Source: Pseudomonadales bacterium
GTDB lineage: Bacteria; Pseudomonadota; Gammaproteobacteria; Pseudomonadales; UBA3067
DNA length: 5,769 nucleotides
Assembly (NCBI GenBank): GCA_016763235.1
Contig: JAESUE010000153.1
Span: 1 to 5,769 of the forward strand
Direction of reading: 5' to 3'
Of this stretch, positions 1 through 5,299 are shown piece by piece (position 1 is the stretch's first letter; every line of letters begins with the position of its first letter). The notes beneath the pieces were generated by a model. That model saw nothing but the letters and a program-made list of their open reading frames with translations, was not told where the DNA came from and did no database searches. Made by a program: the position numbers and the translations under genes.

Positions 1-1082
1 GACCCCGTTACCGAAACAATACCCTGTAGCTTATCCTTGGGAACGGCCATAATCATCGCCGTACTCAGCTCCTCTCCTACCAGAATGGTTCCTTCTGGGT
101 AGTCGCTGCGCTGGGGCTCTTTTTCCTGTAGATGCGCCAATACACGCCGACCGAGGTCTTTAATATCTACGGCCCGTTCACGTAAATAAGGGTCATCCAT
201 TAGCTCAAAATTACGCGTGTACTCGGTGATAATTTGCTTAAGCGCACCCTGCGCCCAGTTCCCAGCGACAATTTTTCGAGCTACTTCGCCACCGAGGGCA
301 TCTTCATCCAGGATGCTCAAATAAACGTCAAATATGGCATGCTCTTCCTTGGGAAGAATGTCAGCGTGACGCGCTTGTAAATCCCGAATTTCCTTCCGCA
401 CTGCTTCCAGAGCCACACGGAGTTTTGCCTGTTCGCTTTGAATGTTTTCGGGAGGCCTATCAGGAACAGAATTAAAGTCCACCGGAGGATACACCACCAC
501 CGCTGGGCCGATAGCAATACCAGGGGAGCCAGCAATACCTTGAATACGTTTTACCGAAGAACCATTTTTCTTTTTTACACCATTAGCAGAAAAGCCAGTT
601 GCCTCCGCATGGGCCAACACACCGGCAAGCTGAGCAGAAAGCGTGATAAGAAAGGCTTCATCTTCCTGCCCAAAACCACGCTCCTGCGCATGCTGAACCA
701 CCAGTACGCCCAAAACTTTGCCGTGATGGATAATGGGCACGCCAAGAAATGCGTTTAAGCGTTCTTCACCCGTTTCTGCAAAATAGCGGTATTTAGGGTG
801 TGATGCTGCAGCGGTCACGTTCACCGGTTCGGCACGCAAGCCAACCTGCCCCACTAAGCCTTCTGAAAGACCCAATGTTACCTGCCCAACCGACTCTGGC
901 TTCAGGCCTTCAGTGGCAGCAAGCACGTAACAGCTATCTTGGGCGTCGATGAGATACACAGAGCAGACATCCGTTCCCATTGCTCGGCGTAATGAGGAAA
1001 CCAGAACCGTCAACGCGGCATCCAAGTCAGGCGCAAGACTCACCTGCTGAACGATACGCTTGAGGGTATTAAATATATCCAA
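1..1082 (-). CDS. ptsP: Phosphoenolpyruvate-protein phosphotransferase PtsP (enzyme I-Ntr), 3' end outside window
   Basis: PtsP is the cytoplasmic first enzyme of PTS-Ntr: it autophosphorylates from phosphoenolpyruvate and passes the phosphate to NPr (PtsO) and on to EIIA-Ntr (PtsN), a chain tied to nitrogen and potassium regulation rather than sugar uptake. The window holds 360 codons. Residues about 15-158 form a GAF domain (ending near QLAGVLAH), the part that separates PtsP from sugar-type enzyme I. A short linker (about 165-178) with KKK follows, then the enzyme I N-terminal domain from GIAGSPGIAIG (182-192), including the family-typical DPYLRERAVDIKDLGRRVL at 297-315. The phosphohistidine domain begins near 331, but the window ends just before the expected catalytic histidine. 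The PEP-binding C-terminal domain is missing for the same reason (family length is about 750). The start is TTG at 1082, chosen because MDIFNTLKRIVQQV aligns with the usual PtsP N-terminus and a Shine-Dalgarno lies 10 bases upstream. It is the second gene of an operon with rppH. Confidence 0.97.
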   Translation of the reverse strand, partial: MDIFNTLKRIVQQVSLAPDLDAALTVLVSSLRRAMGTDVCSVYLIDAQDSCYVLAATEGLKPESVGQVTLGLSEGLVGQVGLRAEPVNVTAAASHPKYRYFAETGEERLNAFLGVPIIHHGKVLGVLVVQHAQERGFGQEDEAFLITLSAQLAGVLAHAEATGFSANGVKKKNGSSVKRIQGIAGSPGIAIGPAVVVYPPVDFNSVPDRPPENIQSEQAKLRVALEAVRKEIRDLQARHADILPKEEHAIFDVYLSILDEDALGGEVARKIVAGNWAQGALKQIITEYTRNFELMDDPYLRERAVDIKDLGRRVLAHLQEKEPQRSDYPEGTILVGEELSTAMIMAVPKDKLQGIVSVTG

Positions 1083-1087
1083 GCGCG

Positions 1088-1633
1088 TTAAGCTCCCTTA
1101 TTCTGCTTAGTTCTCATTTCAGGCCCGCCATCTTGGAAGTCTTGCAAGCCATTTTCAATGAATTGAATCATCGGGCTAGAAAGCTCCGCCAAGGCTCGTT
1201 GATATACGTCCCGCTTAAATGAAATAACATGAGAAAGAGGATACCAGTAACTCACCCAGCGCCAACCATCAAACTCTTGTGGTGAGTGGTGCTTCACATC
1301 AATATGTGTTTCAGAACAACGCAAATAAAGCAAAAACCACTTCTGCTTTTGCCCTATACACAAGGGCAAACTGCCAAATCGCTGATAACGCTTGGGTAAA
1401 GTATAGGGCAACCAAGAGTCTGTCTGAGCAACAATTTCAACATCTTCGGAGGACAAACCCACTTCTTCGTTTAATTCACGATAAAGCGCCTGCTCGGCAG
1501 ACTCGCCCTCATCGAGCCCTCCCTGGGGGAACTGCCAAGATTTTTGCCCCACCCTGCGCGCCCACAATAGCTGGCCTCGATCATTAAAAACAATAATGCC
1601 GACATTAAATCGAAATCCATCCGAATCTATCAC
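1088..1633 (-). CDS. rppH: RNA pyrophosphohydrolase RppH (Nudix hydrolase, NudH)
   Basis: RppH removes pyrophosphate from the 5' triphosphate end of mRNA, giving a monophosphate end that RNase E degrades more readily; it also hydrolyses diadenosine polyphosphates. The 181-residue protein is close to the E. coli length of 176. A complete Nudix box runs from G38 to L60 (G-5x-E44-7x-R52-E53-L-x-E56-E57-x-G59-L60), with all metal-binding glutamates present. Other family signatures are WQFPQGG at 33-39, CIGQKQKWFLL at 93-103 and EFDGWRWVSYWYP at 121-133, where E121 matches the further catalytic glutamate of E. coli RppH. The start is GTG at 1633, giving the conserved IDSDGFRFNVG opening, with AAAGG 8 bases upstream. 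The C-terminal tail from about residue 165 is polar and not conserved. It is first in an operon with ptsP and is transcribed divergently from the HAD gene, from a likely promoter at 1674-1702. Confidence 0.97.
   Translation of the reverse strand: MIDSDGFRFNVGIIVFNDRGQLLWARRVGQKSWQFPQGGLDEGESAEQALYRELNEEVGLSSEDVEIVAQTDSWLPYTLPKRYQRFGSLPLCIGQKQKWFLLYLRCSETHIDVKHHSPQEFDGWRWVSYWYPLSHVISFKRDVYQRALAELSSPMIQFIENGLQDFQDGGPEMRTKQNKGA
1093..1099 (-). promoter_or_regulatory. Shine-Dalgarno of ptsP inside the rppH 3' end
   Basis: Read on the minus strand, AAGGGAG lies in the last codons of rppH and ends 10 bases before the TTG start of ptsP. The rppH stop codon (1088-1090) sits between this site and the start. 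It supports the TTG at 1082 as the true start, since no ATG or GTG in this frame lies nearby at a comparable spacing. Ribosomes finishing rppH would release almost on top of this site, which favours coupled translation; that last point is inference. Confidence 0.7.
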
Positions 1634-1673
1634 GATAACAACCTTTAACCTCTTGATTTGCTAGCAGGCTATA

Positions 1674-1702
1674 TTGATACCCTATTCGCTACACACCATC
1701 AA
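1674..1702 (-). promoter_or_regulatory. Candidate sigma70 promoter of rppH-ptsP
   Basis: On the minus strand TTGATG (plus positions 1697-1702) and TATCAA (1674-1679) are separated by exactly 17 bases. Each hexamer matches the sigma70 consensus at four of six positions. Transcription would start near 1667, leaving a leader of about 34 bases before the GTG of rppH. The spacing and location are good and the match is moderate, so this is a prediction only. Confidence 0.42.
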
Positions 1703-1721
1703 TCACTCTTTTCTCTATTTG

Positions 1722-1734
1722 CTTAGTGACTAAG
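1722..1734. repeat. 13-bp palindrome between the divergent rppH and HAD genes
   Basis: CTTAGT-G-ACTAAG is a perfect inverted repeat with a single central base. It lies about 20 bases upstream of the candidate rppH -35 box and about 30 bases upstream of the candidate HAD -10 box, a position suited to a dimeric regulator acting on one or both genes. I do not recognise the motif as a known operator, and a short palindrome can occur by chance. Confidence 0.4.
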
Positions 1735-1764
1735 GCGTAAGCTGTAGCCAAATAGCAATTGATC

Positions 1765-1770
1765 TATAAT
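1765..1770 (+). promoter_or_regulatory. Candidate -10 box (TATAAT) upstream of the HAD gene
   Basis: A consensus TATAAT lies in the divergent intergenic region, but no good -35 hexamer is seen 16-18 bases upstream (only CTGTAG-like sequence). If used, transcription would begin near 1777 and give a leader of about 130 bases containing the inverted repeat at 1794-1836. A weaker alternative -10, TATACT at 1858-1863, would give a short leader and also lacks a clear -35. Confidence 0.3.
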
Positions 1771-1793
1771 CCCAGAAAAGTGTTACCAGCTTA

Positions 1794-1836
1794 TCTGTAA
1801 CTATTCAGCTCATGCTCAAATTTGACCAGTTACAGA
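1794..1836. repeat. 9-bp inverted repeat enclosing a 10-bp palindrome in the HAD leader
   Basis: TCTGTAACT (1794-1802) and AGTTACAGA (1828-1836) are perfect reverse complements separated by 25 bases. The space between them holds the perfect palindrome TCAAATTTGA (1816-1825). As RNA this could be a long-looped hairpin; as DNA it could be two nested operators. No U-tract follows, so it does not look like an intrinsic terminator. The word TCAAATTTGACCA at 1816-1828 recurs exactly at 2799-2811 in the 6S RNA gene. Confidence 0.45.
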
Positions 1837-1906
1837 GTTCGCTGAGTCCTTACGGCTTATACTTAGCAAGCTCAAATATTCCCATGCACTAAAAGGCAAA
1901 ACAACA

Positions 1907-2572
1907 ATGAATTTAGCGATTTTCGACCTGGATAACACCTTGATAAATGGAGACAGCGATCACGCATGGGGGGAGTTCTTAGTAGAAAACAACATTGTTG
2001 ATCAAGAAGAATATGCATTCAATAACGACAAGTTTTACCACGACTACACGCTAGGTGCTCTCGACATCAACGCTTACCTGAATTTTTGCCTGAAGGTGTT
2101 GGCAGAGCACACTCTTGAGCAACTTCTCTCTTGGCGAGAACAATTCATAGAGAAAAAAATCCGCCCAATACTACTACCCAAAGCAAAAGCACTCATAGAA
2201 AAGCACCGCAGTGACGGTGACACATTATTGATTATTACCGCCACAAACCGCTTTGTTACCGAACCCATCGCCAAAATGCATGGCATTAACAACCTGTTAG
2301 CCAGCGAAGCTGAGAAACAAAATGGATGTTATACCGGCAAACCCACTGGGATACCCTGCTATCAGGAGGGGAAAATTACGCGTTTAAATCAGTGGCTTGA
2401 GCAACAAGAACAACATTTTGACCAACAAACATTCTACAGTGATTCCCATAATGACCTGCCCCTGCTTAAACAGGTGGATACCCCCGTCGCTGTTGACCCA
2501 GACCCACAACTATTTGAGTACGCGACGACTAAGGGCTGGTCTGTTTGTTCCCTGCGCGATGCGGCAAAGTAA
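1907..2572 (+). CDS. HAD-IB family phosphatase (PA0335-like; possible histidinol-phosphate phosphatase)
   Basis: This is a 221-residue cytoplasmic haloacid-dehalogenase phosphatase of the SerB-related IB subfamily. Motif I is DLDNTL with nucleophile D7 and acid/base D9. The inserted helical cap covers roughly residues 16-90. Motif II is IITAT with T111, motif III is probably K156 in EGKITR, and motif IV is SDSHNDLPLL with metal ligands D179 and D183. All catalytic positions are intact, so the enzyme should be active on a small phosphate ester. In Pseudomonas aeruginosa the homologous position next to rppH-ptsP is held by PA0335, which to my recollection has been reported as a histidinol-phosphate phosphatase; phosphoserine-like substrates remain possible. 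The ATG at 1907 starts right before the invariant motif I and has AAGG 10 bases upstream. No strong terminator follows, and the ssrS promoter begins about 65 bases downstream. The enzyme class is certain; the substrate is inferred. Confidence 0.9.
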   Translation: MNLAIFDLDNTLINGDSDHAWGEFLVENNIVDQEEYAFNNDKFYHDYTLGALDINAYLNFCLKVLAEHTLEQLLSWREQFIEKKIRPILLPKAKALIEKHRSDGDTLLIITATNRFVTEPIAKMHGINNLLASEAEKQNGCYTGKPTGIPCYQEGKITRLNQWLEQQEQHFDQQTFYSDSHNDLPLLKQVDTPVAVDPDPQLFEYATTKGWSVCSLRDAAK

Positions 2573-2636
2573 AACCACCCAATAGGGTTAAATTAAAAAA
2601 CTGCTCATCTAGGGCTGCATTAACGGGCAATTTGTT

Positions 2637-2642
2637 TATAAT
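2637..2642 (+). promoter_or_regulatory. -10 box of the 6S RNA gene
   Basis: A perfect TATAAT lies 5 bases before the predicted first base of the 6S RNA closing stem (2648), the expected distance for a start at about 2648-2650. The -35 region 17 bases upstream (GCTGCA, 2614-2619) is a poor match, so the promoter may rely on the -10 element or on an activator. Confidence 0.65.
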
Positions 2643-2647
2643 GAATT

Positions 2648-2832
2648 AGAGTGTTTCTTGGGGTGTAGGTGTGTTAAAACTGACCCGGAGCCGATAATCA
2701 CATACTCGGAGACTCTTCGCTTATGCCAGTGTGCACATCCGCCAGACGGAGAGCCTAAATCATAACAAGAGTCCCCACCTGAACCCTACGGTTCAGGGTC
2801 AAATTTGACCACGGCGCCCTAGGTGCACTCTC
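2648..2832 (+). ncRNA. ssrS: 6S RNA (SsrS), regulator of sigma70 RNA polymerase
   Basis: 6S RNA mimics an open promoter, binds sigma70-RNA polymerase holoenzyme and restrains transcription in stationary phase. The evidence is a hand fold, conserved words, a size of about 185 bases (184 in E. coli) and location directly before ygfA. The closing rod comprises AGAGUGU (2648-2654) with GCACUCU (2825-2831), nine pairs between 2658-2666 and 2814-2822, and GUUAAA (2673-2678) with UUUGAC (2804-2809). UGACCC (2681-2686) can pair with GGGUCA (2796-2801). The central bubble carries the conserved GAGCCGAU (2688-2695) and the 3' hairpin CCUGAACC/GGUUCAGG (2778-2785 with 2790-2797). The inner arm pairs GACUCUU (2711-2717) with AAGAGUC (2767-2773), then UUAUG (2721-2725) with CAUAA (2761-2765), and ends in the conserved GUGUGCAC and a UCCG/CGGA hairpin. 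By analogy with E. coli, product RNA would start opposite U2695. Exact ends are uncertain by a few bases. Confidence 0.93.
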
Positions 2833-2855
2833 TTCCTTTCTCAAGCTTTCATCTT

Positions 2856-3437
2856 ATGCCCCAAACTAACCCGCCTCTTGACCTGAGAAAACTTAGAAAA
2901 CAAATTCGCCAGCAACGGCGAGCGCTTAACCCGCAACAACAAACACTTGCCGCAAACCGCCTGAAAAAGAAGCTTATACGCTCGCCACTTTTCCTTCGCA
3001 GCCGACATATTGCCTTTTATCTTCCCAATGATGGAGAAATAAACCCCACTCCCGTGATGGAAGAAGCCTGGAAGCGGGGTAAATTCTGCTACCTGCCTGT
3101 GCTCAGCCCTTTTGGGGGGAAATTACTTTTTGTACGATTTGAGAAGGGCGACGAGCTTATCCTGAATAAATTTTCAATCCCCGAGCCAAACCCGCTTAAA
3201 AATAGATGCCGACAAGCTTGGGCGCTAGATATCGTCATCACGCCATTGGTTGCCTTTGATAACACAGGGGGACGCATTGGTATGGGAGGCGGGTATTACG
3301 ACCGGAGTTTTGCCTTTCTTAAACAGAAGCGGGCACAAAAACCCAAATTACTTGGTGTCGCGCACACCTTACAAAAAAGGCAACAGCTACCCATACAACC
3401 TTGGGATATTCCACTGGACGCAGTCTTCACGGATTAG
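2856..3437 (+). CDS. ygfA: 5-formyltetrahydrofolate cyclo-ligase (5,10-methenyltetrahydrofolate synthetase)
   Basis: This enzyme converts 5-formyltetrahydrofolate to 5,10-methenyltetrahydrofolate using ATP, returning a folate by-product to the one-carbon pool; E. coli ygfA has also been linked to persister formation. The 193-residue protein contains the N-terminal basic helix LRKLRKQIRQQRRAL (9-23), FYLPNDGEI (54-62), YLPVLSPFGG (79-88), the LDIVITPLVAFD strand region (124-135) and the diagnostic GMGGGYYDR (142-150) with its metal-binding aspartate D149. It ends with WDIPLDAVFTD (183-193), as expected. The ATG at 2856 is preferred. An in-frame GTG at 2823 would add 11 residues, but it lies inside the 3' closing strand of 6S RNA. 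Neither start has a recognisable Shine-Dalgarno; the sequence before the ATG is pyrimidine-rich. It is probably co-transcribed with ssrS and made from the processed or readthrough transcript, as in other gammaproteobacteria. Confidence 0.95.
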   Translation: MPQTNPPLDLRKLRKQIRQQRRALNPQQQTLAANRLKKKLIRSPLFLRSRHIAFYLPNDGEINPTPVMEEAWKRGKFCYLPVLSPFGGKLLFVRFEKGDELILNKFSIPEPNPLKNRCRQAWALDIVITPLVAFDNTGGRIGMGGGYYDRSFAFLKQKRAQKPKLLGVAHTLQKRQQLPIQPWDIPLDAVFTD

Positions 3438-3458
3438 ACGTTTTAAGGGGGCGATCAA

Positions 3459-3481
3459 AAGGTTCTTAGAACAAGAACCTT
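3459..3481. terminator. Hairpin between convergent ygfA and the small membrane-protein gene
   Basis: AAGGTTCTT (3459-3467) and AAGAACCTT (3473-3481) form a perfect 9-bp stem with a 5-base loop, 22 bases after the ygfA stop. Read on the minus strand it is followed by a short T run (CCTTTTG), so it fits best as the terminator of transcription coming leftwards from the small gene at 3526-3651. On the plus strand it has no T-tract and would stop ygfA transcription only weakly. The stem is moderately AT-rich. Confidence 0.5.
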
Positions 3482-3525
3482 CGGGCTAATTGTATTCAGT
3501 GTAAAAGAATGAAAGGTAAAAAGAC

Positions 3526-3651
3526 TCAGTTTTGCAATAACTGCTGAGCAACCAATTCAGGGCTTTTGTTATCAGGCAAGTAACTACTCACCACCACACC
3601 TAAACAAAAAACTATAGCCAACACTACTAATATATCTGGCTTTCTGTTCAT
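3526..3651 (-). CDS. Small single-span membrane protein, unknown function (41 aa)
   Basis: I do not recognise a named family. The 41-residue product has a short basic N-terminus (MNRKPD), one hydrophobic segment at about residues 6-24 (ILVVLAIVFCLGVVVSSYL, with one cysteine at 16) and a polar C-terminal tail of about 17 residues with ELVAQQLLQN. By the positive-inside rule the N-terminus should be cytoplasmic and the tail outside. The reading frame stays open upstream to 3771, but the ATG at 3651 is preferred because AAGGA lies just before it (spacing only about 3 bases) and because the extra 40 residues look like translated intergenic DNA. It is isolated: about 200 bases separate it from the TraF-like gene, and a candidate terminator lies downstream at 3459-3481. 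It could be a small accessory subunit or stress-type membrane peptide. That it is a gene is likely but not certain. Confidence 0.6.
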   Translation of the reverse strand: MNRKPDILVVLAIVFCLGVVVSSYLPDNKSPELVAQQLLQN

Positions 3652-3850
3652 CTTTCCTTTGTACTCCAAAAAATTAGACACATTTCCATATGTGCTTACT
3701 ATATGTATGTATTTATAGCGTAGAACATATTGAGGCAAATTTGCAAGCAAAGACCAATACTTAGCGCGCAATATGAGACACGAGTCTAATTAATAATCCG
3801 ATTACGCAGCCATACAGCTCAAAGGCACGCAAACGGATAGCCCTTCATCA

Positions 3851-5230
3851 CTAAAATCGTCGCTCTATTCCCACATTTAAAGATAGGGCCCTTGGTTGGT
3901 CTTCTCCATCTACGGTGATGGTATCCAGAGACATGCTCGCATCCACATGAATACCTCCAAATGCCGTAATGCCCGCGCTGACATAGCTCAACTCAGATCC
4001 CGATAAATTGGTACGAAAGCCCAAACGTGCCATCGGAATCCACAAAGAATCAGAGAAATAAGACGCAGAAGCTGTTGCCCACTGATATTCATCTTTCAAG
4101 GGGCCTTCCACAGGGTTTGCATCAAAGGCACCCGCAAAACTCCAGTGCTTATTCTCGGTAGTGATGGCACCCTCAAAAGATACTTGGCTCTCCATAACGT
4201 ATTCAGGTCTTAGATCAATACGCCCCGCCGCCCCTAACTCTGCCGCAACTTCGCAATTTCTTCTAGAAGTGGCGCTGCTTAACTGAAAACAGCTCACGCC
4301 CAGCACGGAGGACTCAAAAGTAGGCTCGTTGATATTTTTCCATGTTGCACCCAACTGAAAATTATTACTGACCCATAACACGCCCAGATCAAGACCAAAG
4401 TCTGTTGAATCCACTTGGTTGCTATCAAACTCGTCGGAGATAACATCCCCAAGATCTTCGTTGCTGACTTCTTGGTCAATAGCGACCATTTGAGATGTCA
4501 TACTTACGTTATAGATATTCAGTTCAGCACCCACCAAAAGGCGGTCACCTCCCTTCATAAAGCTAAATGTTTCATCGCCAAAAAATGGAGAGTTCGCAAG
4601 GTCGTGGCTATAACCGACAGAATAAGCCGATACAACTGCTGCACTGAGATCAATGACCGTGTCTGTCGTTAAACGAAAGTCGGTCTCTCCTGCGAGCACA
4701 TCGGGTACAACAATTTCAAGAGGGCTGTCAATAAAACGAACACCCACGTCAGCCGTTACATGCGCATCCAATGTCAAGACACCCTTAATCAAATCACTCC
4801 TGATCACAATTGGAAATACGGGGGCTCTTGCTTGAAGTGCAAACTGAAGTGTTCCTTTTTCGCCCAGATCAACAAGGAAACCCGTAAACTGAGCTTGAAC
4901 CGCCTCAACTTCTGCCAAGGTTACAATTTCAAGGAAATTGTCTGCCTTCGCCTCCAAACGATCAAGCTCTTCGGTCAAAGCATCCAAACCTTCTTCCAAG
5001 TCATCGACCTGCCCCACTTCAAGACCAAAGCCCAGCGTGCTCATATAGCCCCAGCGATAAGATTTTTCCACCACAAACTCACCCGCAGCCGGATTGACCG
5101 TCGCCGATAGTATGGTTTGCTGCGTTGATACATTGCCCAAGGTATTCAATGGGCCGGAGAATTGAGAGGGGCCGGCAAACACCGACGTGGAAATGCCGAC
5201 TAACGATAAGGCCAGTAGTTTTCGCTTCAT
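3851..5230 (-). CDS. TraF-like outer-membrane beta-barrel protein (PF13729-type)
   Basis: The 459-residue protein begins with a clear Sec signal peptide (MKRKLLALSLVGISTSVFA, cleaved after A19) and ends in RRF, the terminal-aromatic pattern that BAM uses to insert outer-membrane beta-barrels. The mature start, with its VNPAAGEF stretch (45-52), resembles the NPA motif of the FadL/PorV-like proteins grouped as conjugal transfer protein TraF in Pfam. Many alternating segments (for example WSFAGAFDANP at 363-373 and LSYVSAGITAFGGIHVDASMSL at 414-435) look like transmembrane strands. An unusual acidic heptad-like helix, EEGLDALTEELDRLEAKADNFLE, occupies about 79-101. Two cysteines (C314 and C326) bracket a predicted loop and could form a disulphide in the periplasm or outside. 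Despite the family name, no conjugation genes are nearby, so a role in conjugation is not supported; transport or an envelope role is a guess. It lies 69 bases after ilvA on the same strand, with only a weak Shine-Dalgarno (GAG, 8 bases before the ATG). Confidence 0.8.
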   Translation of the reverse strand: MKRKLLALSLVGISTSVFAGPSQFSGPLNTLGNVSTQQTILSATVNPAAGEFVVEKSYRWGYMSTLGFGLEVGQVDDLEEGLDALTEELDRLEAKADNFLEIVTLAEVEAVQAQFTGFLVDLGEKGTLQFALQARAPVFPIVIRSDLIKGVLTLDAHVTADVGVRFIDSPLEIVVPDVLAGETDFRLTTDTVIDLSAAVVSAYSVGYSHDLANSPFFGDETFSFMKGGDRLLVGAELNIYNVSMTSQMVAIDQEVSNEDLGDVISDEFDSNQVDSTDFGLDLGVLWVSNNFQLGATWKNINEPTFESSVLGVSCFQLSSATSRRNCEVAAELGAAGRIDLRPEYVMESQVSFEGAITTENKHWSFAGAFDANPVEGPLKDEYQWATASASYFSDSLWIPMARLGFRTNLSGSELSYVSAGITAFGGIHVDASMSLDTITVDGEDQPRALSLNVGIERRF

Positions 5231-5238
5231 AGTAGAGT

Positions 5239-5277
5239 CTCTAAAATTTGAATCAGGTTTTATGGGCAGCTCTAAAA
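5239..5277. repeat. Paired CTCTAAAA words and an 11-bp palindrome before the TraF-like gene
   Basis: In the 69-base gap between ilvA and the TraF-like gene, CTCTAAAA occurs at 5239-5246 and again at 5270-5277, exactly 31 bases apart (about three helical turns). The first copy overlaps a palindrome, TAGAG-T-CTCTA (5233-5243), which sits 2 bases from the start codon and covers its ribosome-binding region. These could be half-sites of a regulator or a small RNA hairpin limiting translation. The words are short and AT-rich, so chance is a real alternative. Confidence 0.25.
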
Positions 5278-5299
5278 ATACCCTTTATCCAACTCTAGT

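Noticed and set aside
438..758. Plus-strand open frame of 106 codons opposite ptsP
   Set aside because: It is antisense to a well-conserved part of ptsP (GAF to linker), has no recognisable domain and is best explained as a shadow frame.
1279..1587. Plus-strand open frame of 102 codons opposite rppH
   Set aside because: It is fully antisense to the Nudix core of rppH and shows no family features.
2573..2600. Terminator after the HAD gene (ACCC-AATA-GGGT)
   Set aside because: The stem is only four base pairs and no T run follows on the plus strand.
2823..2855. In-frame GTG at 2823 as the start of ygfA (11 extra residues)
   Set aside because: It lies in the 3' closing strand of 6S RNA, has no Shine-Dalgarno, and the extra residues precede the conserved N-terminus without family support.
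3712..3738. Possible promoter for the small membrane protein (TTGCCT and TATAAA on the minus strand)
   Set aside because: The spacing is only 15 bases and the region is AT-rich, so I cannot tell it from chance.
3735..3744. GCAAATTTGC palindrome upstream of the small gene as a third copy of the AAATTT-type palindrome
   Set aside because: It shares only the AAATTT core and differs in the flanks; such words are common in AT-rich spacers.
3652..3771. Upstream extension of the small membrane protein to 81 residues
   Set aside because: The extension looks like translated AT-rich intergenic DNA, and the internal ATG at 3651 has a Shine-Dalgarno directly before it and begins a sensible membrane protein.
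4415..5110. Overlapping plus-strand open frames opposite the TraF-like gene
   Set aside because: The minus-strand frame has a signal peptide and an outer-membrane C-terminus across the whole stretch; the antisense frames are short and show no recognisable family features.
3851..5230. TraF-like gene as evidence of a conjugative element
   Set aside because: The neighbours are housekeeping genes, no transfer, integrase or partition genes are present, and the family name is historical and does not establish a transfer role.
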